In this document: positions 55,072-63,128 of the stretch, one piece after another
Position numbering within the stretch: position 1 is the first letter of the stretch
Layout of the letters: every line of letters starts with the position of its first letter
NCBI RefSeq assembly: GCF_004353915.1
Contig: NZ_SMRP01000010.1
Coordinates: 44,417-108,416, forward strand
DNA length: 64,000 nt
DNA from: Paraburkholderia silviterrae
GTDB taxonomy: Bacteria > Pseudomonadota > Gammaproteobacteria > Burkholderiales > Burkholderiaceae
Direction: 5' to 3'
Translations under genes and position numbers: made by a program
Notes under the pieces: model-generated
What the model was told of the DNA's origin: nothing
Seen by the model: the letters and a program-made list of their open reading frames with translations, nothing else
Database searches by the model: none

Positions 55072-58000
55072 ATGTCTAAGGTAGCCAATACGGAGGCGGG
55101 TGTGGGAACCATTGATAAGGCGGTTAGCGTTCAGGAAGGCGGCGTTGCGAAGCAACGCATTTTCATGACCGGAATCCAGGCGCTTGTAAGGCTGCCGATG
55201 CTTCAACGCGACCTTGACCGCGCACGGGGGCTCAATACGGCCGGTCTTATCTCAGGATATCGCGGCTCGCCTCTGGGAGCATATGACCAGCAACTCTGGA
55301 AGGCCTCGAAGCAACTCGCCGAGCACGACGTCGTCTTTCAGCCGGGTCTGAATGAGGATCTGGCTGCGACAGCCTTGTGGGGTGCGCAGATGCACCGGTC
55401 CTTCGGAGATACGCGTGTCGACGGCGTTTTTGGAATCTGGTACGGAAAGGGTCCCGGTGTTGACCGCACTGGCGATGTCTTCCGCTCTGCGAATGTCCTC
55501 GGAACATCGCCCCTCGGTGGTGTCCTTGCTGTGTCTGGTGACGACCACGCGGCGCAATCCTCGATGTATCCGCATCAGACCGACGGGATTTTCCACGCTG
55601 CATCGATTCCAGTGCTGCAACCTGCGAGCGTGCAGGAAGTCATCGAATACGGTCTCGCGGGGATTGAGCTGTCCCGCTTCTCAGGGCTGTGGGTGGCGCT
55701 TAAAACGATCGCCGAGGTGGTCGAAACAGCAGCCACAGTAGAACTTGGCTCGTTGCCCGTCTTTGAGCAGCCGAAAGATTTCCCCATCCCATCGCACGGC
55801 CTGAACTGGGACCCGCGAATTGCATGGCCCAGCCAGCGAGCTGAATTCGAACGCCGGCTTATTGAGGAGCGCATCCCGGCTGCGCGTGCATGGGCGAGAG
55901 CTAACCGGCTGGACCGCATCATCGTTGACGCGCCGGTTCGCCGCCTGGGTATTGTAACCGTTGGAAAGGCGCATCAAGACATGATGCAGGCGTTCGGCGA
56001 TCTGTCGCTCACAATGGAGGAGCTTCGCCTGCTGGGCATCTCCGTCTACAAGGTCGCGATGAGCTGGCCGCTCGACACTGAAAGTGCGCTGGCATTTACG
56101 AATGGACACGACGAGGTCTTCGTCGTTGAGGAAAAGCGCTCCAACGTCGAAATCCAGATCAAGGAGGCGCTGTTCCATAGCTCATCCGAAAAGCGGCCGC
56201 GCGTAACGGGTAAGACAGATGAGAGCGGAACTGCTTTACTGCCCGAGGTATCAGAATTCAGCGCGCGGCGGGTCGCCAGGGCCCTGCTTGGTCGAATGCT
56301 CGCGGCCGGTATCGACGCGCAGCGGACAAGCGAGCGGTTGGTCGCTCTCGACGGTGCTGTCAAGCCGGGCGCGGCGACAGTCATCCCGATCCGGAAACCT
56401 TATTTCTGTTCTGGATGTCCGCACAATACGTCGACTCGAACGCCCGATGGGTCCATTAGCGGTGGTGGCATCGGATGCCATATCATGGCGCTGTCGCAGC
56501 CTGAGTTGAAAACAACGACCTTCAGCCAGATGGGAGGCGAAGGCGCTCAGTGGATCGGCGCGGCGCCATTTTCGACAACGTCCCACATTTTTCAGAATCT
56601 TGGCGACGGCACCTATCAGCATTCCGGGCTGCTTGCGATCCGTGCAGCCGTGGCGGCACAAACCAACATCACCTTCAAGATTCTCTATAACGATGCGGTG
56701 GCCATGACAGGAGGTCAAACAGCAGAGGGCCTCATAGACCCCTTGCGTATCACCCGCCAGTTACTTGACGAGGGTGTGTCGCGCATCGCGCTGGTCTCGG
56801 ACGATCCGGCTCGTTGGGAACGCAATACCGGTCTTGCCCGCGGCACGCGGGTGCATCATCGCGATGAACTCGATACGGTCCAACGCGAGTTACGGGAGGT
56901 ACCGGGCGTTACAGCCATCGTGTATGAACAGACCTGCGCAGCGGAGAAAAGACGGCGCCGCAAGCGCGGCGAATTTCCCGATCCTGATCGGCGGCTCTTT
57001 ATCAATCACCGCGTCTGCGAGGGCTGTGGAGACTGCTCGGTGCAATCGAACTGCATTGCCGTAGAGCCGCTCGATACACCCTTGGGACGAAAGCGCGCGA
57101 TCAATCAAAGCGCCTGTAACACGGACTTTTCGTGTGCGAAAGGTTTTTGTCCGAGTTTCGTGGAGATTGAGGGCGCCCAGCTGCGTAAGCCCGACAGTGG
57201 GAGGCTTAAGGCACTTGAAATGGAACTTTTTGGACGTGTGCCGGATCCTCGGGTTTGTGCGGTTAGTCAGCCTTTCAATATCTACATAACGGGAATCGGG
57301 GGTTCGGGCGTGCTGACGATGGGAGCCCTCATCGGGGGCGCCGCGCACGCTGACGGTCACGCCGCAACTGTGCTCGACTTCACCGGTCTTGCGCAGAAAA
57401 ACGGGGCAGTCGTAAGCCAGGTGCGCATCGCCGCGTCGGCCTCCGAGCTTCCGTCGGCGCGTATCGGCGAAGATGCAGTCGATCTGCTGCTCGGCGCGGA
57501 CCTCGTCGTGGCGGCAGCCGCCGATACCCTCCAGCGACTCTCAGCCGGCCGCACGGCTGCGGTCGTCAATCTCGCGCGACTGCCGACAGCTGACGGGCTG
57601 CACGACCGCGACGCGAGCCTGCCGATCGGACTGATGCGTGACCGCGTTGAACAACGCTGCACCTCCAGCTTCCATGCGTTTGATGCGGGCGCGCTCGCCC
57701 AAGCGCTCTTCGGAGACGTGCTGCCAACCCATACGTTGATGCTGGGCTATGCGTGGCAGCTTGGCCTCGTTCCGCTCACGCGCACGGCCATCGAACGAGC
57801 GATCGAACTGAACGGAGCGGCGGTGGAACTGAACAAGCGCGCATTCAACTGGGGTAGGGTTGCCGCGTCCGAGCCCGGTGAGCTGGACGCAATTGAGGCA
57901 GTTGAGGACGACAGGACCGTCGCACCGCGCACCCTTGATGAACTGATCGAACATCGCGCCAGTGAATTGACCGAGTATCAAAATGCCGCCTATGCGCACC

Positions 58001-58611
58001 GCTACCGGTCACTTGTCGCCCTTGCGCGGCGTGCTGAGGCTCAAGCCATGCCCGGCAGTGAAGCGTTCACGACTGCTGTCGCAAAGAGTGCCTATCGACT
58101 GATGGCCTACAAGGACGAGTATGAGGTCGCGCGGCTTTATTCGAGCGCGGATTTTCGGGCGTCGCTTTCCAGCCGGTTCTCTTCCACCAGGAAGCTGTCG
58201 TTGTGGCTTGCTCCGCCGGTGCTCTCACGTATCGATCCGCAGACTGGGCACCCGAAGAAGCGCAGGTTCGGTCCGTGGATCTTCCCGGTGCTGGGAGTGC
58301 TGGCCCGATTGCGGGGCCTCCGCGGAACGCCGGCGGACGTTTTCGGATATTCGGGCGAGCGACGCGCCGAGCGACGCTTAGTTGCCGAGTACTTTGCAGA
58401 CATCGAGCAACTCTGCGCGCGGCTTGCCACGGTCGACCGCATGTGCGCCGTTGAGTACGCAAGCCTTCCCGAGCAGATTCGGGGATTCGGACCGGTCAAG
58501 GCGGAAGCCATGGAGGCGCACGCAACGCAGCGCGCCATTCTGCTGCATCAGATGTCAACGGGAACGTCTGGGGTCGGCTCGACGGTCAACGCGTCGCGCG
58601 AGACAGTTTAA
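55072..58611 (+). CDS. Indolepyruvate ferredoxin oxidoreductase-type 2-oxoacid oxidoreductase (fused)
   Basis: An 1179-aa fused enzyme. The N-terminal pyrimidine-binding domain starts near GLISGYRGSPLGAYDQQLW; the ThDP domain includes FCSGCPHNTSTR and SQMGGEGAQWIG; a cluster motif begins with Cys649, Cys652 and Cys655 (CEGCGDC) and continues CNTDFSCAKGFCP; the gamma domain starts YITGIGGSGVLTMG. It should convert an aryl or branched 2-oxoacid to acyl-CoA with transfer of electrons to an acceptor. In aerobic bacteria such fused enzymes occur widely but are little studied. The frame is intact although the genes before it are broken. Confidence 0.9.
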   Translation: MSKVANTEAGVGTIDKAVSVQEGGVAKQRIFMTGIQALVRLPMLQRDLDRARGLNTAGLISGYRGSPLGAYDQQLWKASKQLAEHDVVFQPGLNEDLAATALWGAQMHRSFGDTRVDGVFGIWYGKGPGVDRTGDVFRSANVLGTSPLGGVLAVSGDDHAAQSSMYPHQTDGIFHAASIPVLQPASVQEVIEYGLAGIELSRFSGLWVALKTIAEVVETAATVELGSLPVFEQPKDFPIPSHGLNWDPRIAWPSQRAEFERRLIEERIPAARAWARANRLDRIIVDAPVRRLGIVTVGKAHQDMMQAFGDLSLTMEELRLLGISVYKVAMSWPLDTESALAFTNGHDEVFVVEEKRSNVEIQIKEALFHSSSEKRPRVTGKTDESGTALLPEVSEFSARRVARALLGRMLAAGIDAQRTSERLVALDGAVKPGAATVIPIRKPYFCSGCPHNTSTRTPDGSISGGGIGCHIMALSQPELKTTTFSQMGGEGAQWIGAAPFSTTSHIFQNLGDGTYQHSGLLAIRAAVAAQTNITFKILYNDAVAMTGGQTAEGLIDPLRITRQLLDEGVSRIALVSDDPARWERNTGLARGTRVHHRDELDTVQRELREVPGVTAIVYEQTCAAEKRRRRKRGEFPDPDRRLFINHRVCEGCGDCSVQSNCIAVEPLDTPLGRKRAINQSACNTDFSCAKGFCPSFVEIEGAQLRKPDSGRLKALEMELFGRVPDPRVCAVSQPFNIYITGIGGSGVLTMGALIGGAAHADGHAATVLDFTGLAQKNGAVVSQVRIAASASELPSARIGEDAVDLLLGADLVVAAAADTLQRLSAGRTAAVVNLARLPTADGLHDRDASLPIGLMRDRVEQRCTSSFHAFDAGALAQALFGDVLPTHTLMLGYAWQLGLVPLTRTAIERAIELNGAAVELNKRAFNWGRVAASEPGELDAIEAVEDDRTVAPRTLDELIEHRASELTEYQNAAYAHRYRSLVALARRAEAQAMPGSEAFTTAVAKSAYRLMAYKDEYEVARLYSSADFRASLSSRFSSTRKLSLWLAPPVLSRIDPQTGHPKKRRFGPWIFPVLGVLARLRGLRGTPADVFGYSGERRAERRLVAEYFADIEQLCARLATVDRMCAVEYASLPEQIRGFGPVKAEAMEAHATQRAILLHQMSTGTSGVGSTVNASRETV

Positions 58612-58613
58612 GC

Positions 58614-58935
58614 GGCTCTGTTGCAGTAAGGCGTTCCGCTCTGATGTGTGGGACGACACGAATGACTGAAAGCTCGATGAGGACGTTGAATCCGGCAGTG
58701 GCCCGAGTGCTCAAACGCCTGCATTATCCGCTGGACGCGATCCTGACTTTCGTGTGCTCGGACGTGGCCTAATCGCCGAGCCTGCGGCACCTCGAAGACA
58801 TGATGGCCGGGCGCGGCGTTTCGGTCGATCAATCGACTGTGCGCCGCTGGGCCACCAAGCTGTTGCGGGTGCTGGAGAAAGCGTTTTGCCGTCGCAAGCA
58901 ACCGGTTGGCAAGAGCTTGCGGATGGACGAAATTG
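58614..58935 (+). pseudogene. IS6-family element remnant (left end and transposase fragment)
   Basis: GGCTCTGTTGCA at 58614-58625 resembles an IS6-family terminal repeat and lies 2 nt after the preceding stop codon. The frame from 58677 reads LKRLHYPLDAILTFV, then an in-frame TAA, then SLRHLEDMMAGRGVSVDQST and VLEKAFCRRKQPVGKSLRMD, the N-terminal part of IS6 transposases. The DDE core and right end are missing. Confidence 0.8.
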
Positions 58936-59704
58936 TGTCACGAATACAAGCGAAAGCTTGTGGAGTGATACTGCTGAGCTGGCACCGTTCGCCGAACCAC
59001 TATTGTTGAAGCTCGCGCCCTGCGTGGTGTCGTTGCTGCTATTGCCTTGATAACCGCCGATTGCAGTGGCGGTAATTCTTGGAAGCTAGTCCGACGACTT
59101 TGCAACGCACAGTTTATCTCGGCATCCGGCCTGAAGCGGGGCTGGGGTTAGCGACCCAAGTCTTTTTAGTATGTCACTTACATGATCAAATTTTTGCTTG
59201 CTGTGCGACTCGTGCGGACTCAATCGGCGTGTCGTCCCGATTCGGTCGCCGAGTGACGAGAGAGAGGCGGGGACCGTAGCGCGGAGTCTTGTGCCAGCAC
59301 AGAGAGGCTGTCTGGTTTGTAGAGAGGGCGCGTGAACCGGAAAACAGATCGACCGAGCGCAAAGGCTACTTGGAAAACTTATCTTAATGGCGAGGATGTG
59401 TGTCACATCTTCGCGAAGGGGCTGGAAACTGTTCGACGCTCCGTTGGTGGGCCACGATTGGCTGAGGCGACTTCTGGTGCGTCCAGCGGGAACACCATGA
59501 GGCCTGCGGCACGACGTGTTTTACGCCGCGATGAGTGCGCCGCCGGGACTCGAGTGGCGGGTTTGGATAGTCCCATGCTACTTGGCGGACCGTTTAAAAC
59601 TTGTTGTCCTCGCGCTCGCCGCCACCTGCGGTGCCCGAATCACTACATCGCTTCGGTCGGAGGCGGCGTCGCCCAGGACGATCAGGTGGCCCTGTACCGT
59701 ATTA
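58936..59704. other. 770-nt region with no recognised gene
   Basis: No frame gives a protein I recognise. The plus-strand frame 59332-59880 covers the antisense of the MarR remnant and has uneven composition, so I leave it out. GC is lower than in the flanks. Confidence 0.5.
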
Positions 59705-59862
59705 GGTGTTTTCCCTTATTTGAAATCGCTTGCCACCAAAAATCCGCTGCTCTACGATTCGATCAAATAAAAATTCAATGTAAAAATCTATTTAAAAAGG
59801 TCTGGATCGCGGCAGGCGTGCGCGTCACATGGACCGTCTTGCGATGTGGTGTTGAACTGGCG

Positions 59863-60172
59863 TCACAGAGGGAAGGTTGACACGTCGCGTATGGCGGATT
59901 TGTAGACGCGGATCATTTGTTCGATGGTAGACCGCGGTTGCAGCGGCAGCAGATTTGATGCGCGACGTAGCTTCGGCCAGTATGAGCGGGACCGCGCTGC
60001 GTAGTTTTTGTACACACGCGCCTTTCGGTGTCGTCGTGTAGTACAAAACGGTGCTCGTTGCTGTGTCGTTGTCGAGGCATCCAACTTTCGTCGGATTAAA
60101 TAATTCGTAGTACATATTAAATGTGCTCTGTTTGTTGATCATATTGACGATGTCGGTGATGTTCGACACACC
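59863..60172 (-). pseudogene. Decayed MarR regulator, paralogue of 7718-8269
   Basis: One frame has ITDIVNMINKQSTFNMYYEL, matching IRDLLHMTNRQDVANMQYEL of the intact gene, and later SRIKSAAAAT, matching the Ala-rich helix; the C-terminal end TIEQMIRVYKSAIRDVSTF is found in another frame and matches the end of the intact protein. The first ~80 codons are missing. The downstream flank, including a 31-nt block with 29 identities, is also conserved. Confidence 0.85.
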
Positions 60173-60198
60173 AGGCAAATAACTTGCAGGAAGCTGAG

Positions 60199-61440
60199 AT
60201 GAGTGTGGATACGTATACCGGGCGCACGCCGTCGATTTTAGTAGACAGGTTCAGCCATCTGCTGGAAATGATTTACGACGCGGCACTGGACGCCAGGAAG
60301 TGGAGGGGGTGCATCGAGGAGATCTGCTACGAATTCTCCGCGAACTACGCCTCGCTGGTCATTCGTCAATCCCCGACCCTGCAAGAGGACAGCGTGATTT
60401 TCTCCGGCAGTGCAGACCGACGCATCGTGGACCTGCGCAATCCTCATCTTGCACAGAGCCCTTTTTCGGCGTTGCCGGTCGACAGGCTCGTGACGAACAG
60501 CGACATGTGCCCGGAAGCGCAATGGCGCGCGTCGAGCTATTACCAGGCGTGGTGTGCGCCGCGCGGCATGTTTCACGTCATGGCGATTGATTTTTCCGGC
60601 GCGGGCCAGTCGTTATATGGTTTCCGGCTCACTCGGCCCGAGAGCGCGCCGCCGTTTTCGAACGATGATCGTGCGCTCTGTGAGCGACTCGTGCGTCATG
60701 TGAGGCGCGCGCTCGATTTGCATCGGTCGACTCACGAGGATCGTTGTATCGCTTCGCTCTACAGCGAGGCGATGGAGCAACTGATGGTCGGCGTGATCGT
60801 GCTCGACGAGAGCGGCAGGATTCTCGAATGCAATGCGATTGCGAGAGAGGTGCTGCAGGCTGGCGATGGCCTGAACATCGTGGGCAACCGCGTGGCCGCC
60901 GCCTACCCGACGGACAACCGCAAGCTGCAGCGCTTTGTGGCCGGTGCGTTGCAGGCCGAGTCGACGCAAGTGTACGTCGATGCGATGGCGGTGAACCGGC
61001 CGTCCGGCCGGGTGGGCTGGGGCGTCGTCGTACGCAGGCTGGTGGCGGACGCATGGGCGGAGGGCAAGCATCGCCCTGCCGCGGCGATTCTCGTGCGCGA
61101 CCCTGAAAGCGCGTCGCATCCTCCGGTCAAGCTCGCACAACAGCTTTTCGATCTCACGCCTGCGGAGACCGCGCTCTCGATCCAGCTGGCCAATGGCCTG
61201 TCGCTGGAAGAGGCAATGGCGGCACTGAACATCAAGCGCAATACAGCCCGTGCGCATCTGCGGTCAATTTTCTCGAAGACAGGCGCGCGTCGCCAGACGG
61301 ACGTGGTGCGCATTTTTCTCAATAGCGTGATGCTCCTTGGCACTTCATCGCGAGTGTCGAGTTCGTCGGCATCGCCCAGCGTTGCCCTCAATACCTGCGT
61401 CGCGCCATATCGCGAGCGCCGCCAGGCCGCGAGCGTCTGA
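60199..61440 (+). CDS. LuxR-type helix-turn-helix regulator
   Basis: A 413-aa regulator. The N-terminal two thirds look PAS-like with no clear autoinducer domain (LMVGVIVLDESGRILECNAI). The C-terminal HTH_LuxR domain is DLTPAETALSIQLANGLSLE followed by TARAHLRSIFSKTGARRQTD. AGGAAG lies before ATG 60199. It is next to an SDR gene on the same strand and probably regulates it or an unlinked target. It is intact although the MarR copy beside it is dead. Confidence 0.88.
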   Translation: MSVDTYTGRTPSILVDRFSHLLEMIYDAALDARKWRGCIEEICYEFSANYASLVIRQSPTLQEDSVIFSGSADRRIVDLRNPHLAQSPFSALPVDRLVTNSDMCPEAQWRASSYYQAWCAPRGMFHVMAIDFSGAGQSLYGFRLTRPESAPPFSNDDRALCERLVRHVRRALDLHRSTHEDRCIASLYSEAMEQLMVGVIVLDESGRILECNAIAREVLQAGDGLNIVGNRVAAAYPTDNRKLQRFVAGALQAESTQVYVDAMAVNRPSGRVGWGVVVRRLVADAWAEGKHRPAAAILVRDPESASHPPVKLAQQLFDLTPAETALSIQLANGLSLEEAMAALNIKRNTARAHLRSIFSKTGARRQTDVVRIFLNSVMLLGTSSRVSSSSASPSVALNTCVAPYRERRQAASV

Positions 61441-61596
61441 GCGCGTCGCCCGGATGTTCCCGCGCGGGCTGCATTTCCTGCCTTTGGTCATCTCTTCGGA
61501 CGATGGCTCGCGAGCCGTCCGTCCGTAGGCTTTGCAGATGCGGCGGCGCAACCTGCACCGCCACGGTTCACCTTTACATGAACAGGAGCATCGCGC

Positions 61597-62337
61597 ATGA
61601 GACTCGCAGGAAAAGTGGCGCTAGTGACGGGCGCGGGGCAGGGCATGGGGCGCTCGATCGCGCGCCTCTTCGCGCAGGAGGGCGCGGCGGTGGTTGCCAT
61701 CGACCTTGATCCTGCCGCAGCGGAGGCTACGATTGCAACCGCGCCGGCCGGTCATGCATGCGCGGCGCGCAAGGTCGACGTGAGCAACAGCAAGGAGGTC
61801 AAAGCGGTGTTCGCGGAAACCATGGAGCGTTATGGCCGCGTCGACATCGTGGTGAACAACGCAGGTATCGGCGCAGTCGATACGCTCACCGAAACATCCG
61901 ACGAGAACTGGGCACGGGTCATGGGCGTCAACCTGACGGGCGCGTTCTATTTCTGCCGCGAGGCAGCGCGCTGCATGAAGGCGGCAGGCAACCGAGGCGT
62001 GATCGTCAACGTCTCGAGCACTTCGGCGCTCAATGGCGAAGGTCCGGTGCATTACTGCGCATCCAAGGCGGGCATGATGGGCCTCACGCGCAGTGTGGCG
62101 CGGGAACTCGCGCCAAGCGGCATCCGCATCAACACGGTGCTGCCGGGGCCCACCAACACGCCGATGATGCAGACCATTCCCGACGAATGGAGCGAGGCGA
62201 TCGTGAAAGCCGTGCCGCTCGCGCGTATGGGCGAGCCCGATGAAATCGCGCGCGTCGCGCTGTTCCTCGCGAGCGACGACAGCTCGTTCATGACCGGGCA
62301 AAACGTGGCCGTCAATGGCGGTATGGCGTTCATCTAA
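61597..62337 (+). CDS. Short-chain dehydrogenase/reductase
   Basis: A 246-aa classical SDR. Cofactor motif VTGAGQGMGRSIARLF, NNAG at about residue 87, and the catalytic Ser plus YCASK (Tyr-x-x-x-Lys) are complete. AGGAG lies 8 nt before the ATG. Substrate cannot be told. It is convergent with the TetR gene, 24 nt away. Confidence 0.9.
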   Translation: MRLAGKVALVTGAGQGMGRSIARLFAQEGAAVVAIDLDPAAAEATIATAPAGHACAARKVDVSNSKEVKAVFAETMERYGRVDIVVNNAGIGAVDTLTETSDENWARVMGVNLTGAFYFCREAARCMKAAGNRGVIVNVSSTSALNGEGPVHYCASKAGMMGLTRSVARELAPSGIRINTVLPGPTNTPMMQTIPDEWSEAIVKAVPLARMGEPDEIARVALFLASDDSSFMTGQNVAVNGGMAFI

Positions 62338-62361
62338 AACCGCGCGATGATTCAGCCGGCT

Positions 62362-62946
62362 TCAGGCGCACGCCTCAATCAACTGTGCGACGAGCCGGCT
62401 GATATAGCTGTCGTCCGGCGTTCGTTTGAGAAAGACGATCGACGAAACGATCGGGGAGATCAGCATCGCAATCAGAATTTCCGCATCGTGACGCGCGTCG
62501 ATTTCTCCGCGCGCCTGCGCGTCGCGTATCGGCTGCTGCAGGAGTTCCAGCACGGGCGCCCAATGCGCCGCCGTCAAGGCGCGGAATTCGGCGTTGCCCG
62601 TGCTGGCCAGCAGTGAATTCATCGCCACTTCCACCGGGTCGCTCAGAAAATCCCGCAGCTTGAACGCGATGCTGGCGAGATCGGCGCGCCAGTCGCCGGT
62701 TAAGGTGACCTCAATGTGCGAGGTGTGCTCCCTGAGCGCCTCCGCAATCAGCGACGCACGGTCCGGCCAGCGCCGATGCAAGGTGGTCCGGTGGACGTTC
62801 GCAAGCCGTGCCACCTCCTGTATCTCGAAGTCCACCTGCCCCGCCTCGATCAACGCGAGGACCGTGGATGCGACGGATTTGCGGACCTGCTCCGTTCGGC
62901 CACCAGGTCGTGTATGGCCCGGGCTTTTCCTGACACTTGTATCCAT
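62362..62946 (-). CDS. TetR/AcrR-family repressor
   Basis: A 194-aa TetR-type regulator. The HTH is FEIQEVARLANVHRTTLHRR, and the C-terminal ligand domain is of the TetR_C_33-like kind (PVEVAMNSLLASTGNAEFRA). AAGGA lies 9 nt before ATG 62946; earlier in-frame starts exist. A long inverted repeat 60 nt upstream is a likely operator. Confidence 0.88.
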   Translation of the reverse strand: MDTSVRKSPGHTRPGGRTEQVRKSVASTVLALIEAGQVDFEIQEVARLANVHRTTLHRRWPDRASLIAEALREHTSHIEVTLTGDWRADLASIAFKLRDFLSDPVEVAMNSLLASTGNAEFRALTAAHWAPVLELLQQPIRDAQARGEIDARHDAEILIAMLISPIVSSIVFLKRTPDDSYISRLVAQLIEACA

Positions 62947-63005
62947 TGCATGCATTCCTTTGCACAAGCCGGACATCATAGCTTGACGCACTTGCGGGCC
63001 AAAGC

Positions 63006-63049
63006 GACGATGCCACTAAAACATCATGAGATGTATTAGTGGCATCGTC
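63006..63049. promoter_or_regulatory. Long inverted repeat upstream of the TetR gene (candidate operator)
   Basis: Two 20-nt arms (63006-63025 and 63030-63049) pair with one mismatch around ATGA; the core is ACATC-ATGA-GATGT. It lies between the TetR start and the chemotaxis receptor stop. TetR operators are palindromes of this kind, though longer than usual. No T run follows, so a terminator is less likely. Confidence 0.6.
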
Positions 63050-63128
63050 AAGTCCTGTCAAGGTGGTGGACCTGCGCGACCCAATCGAGCGGCTCAACGC
63101 CGTGCGAGGCTGATGCCAGTGCCGGGCA

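Noticed and set aside
59332..59880. 182-codon plus-strand open frame
   Set aside because: Its 3' part is the complement of the MarR remnant and the rest shows no protein-like pattern.
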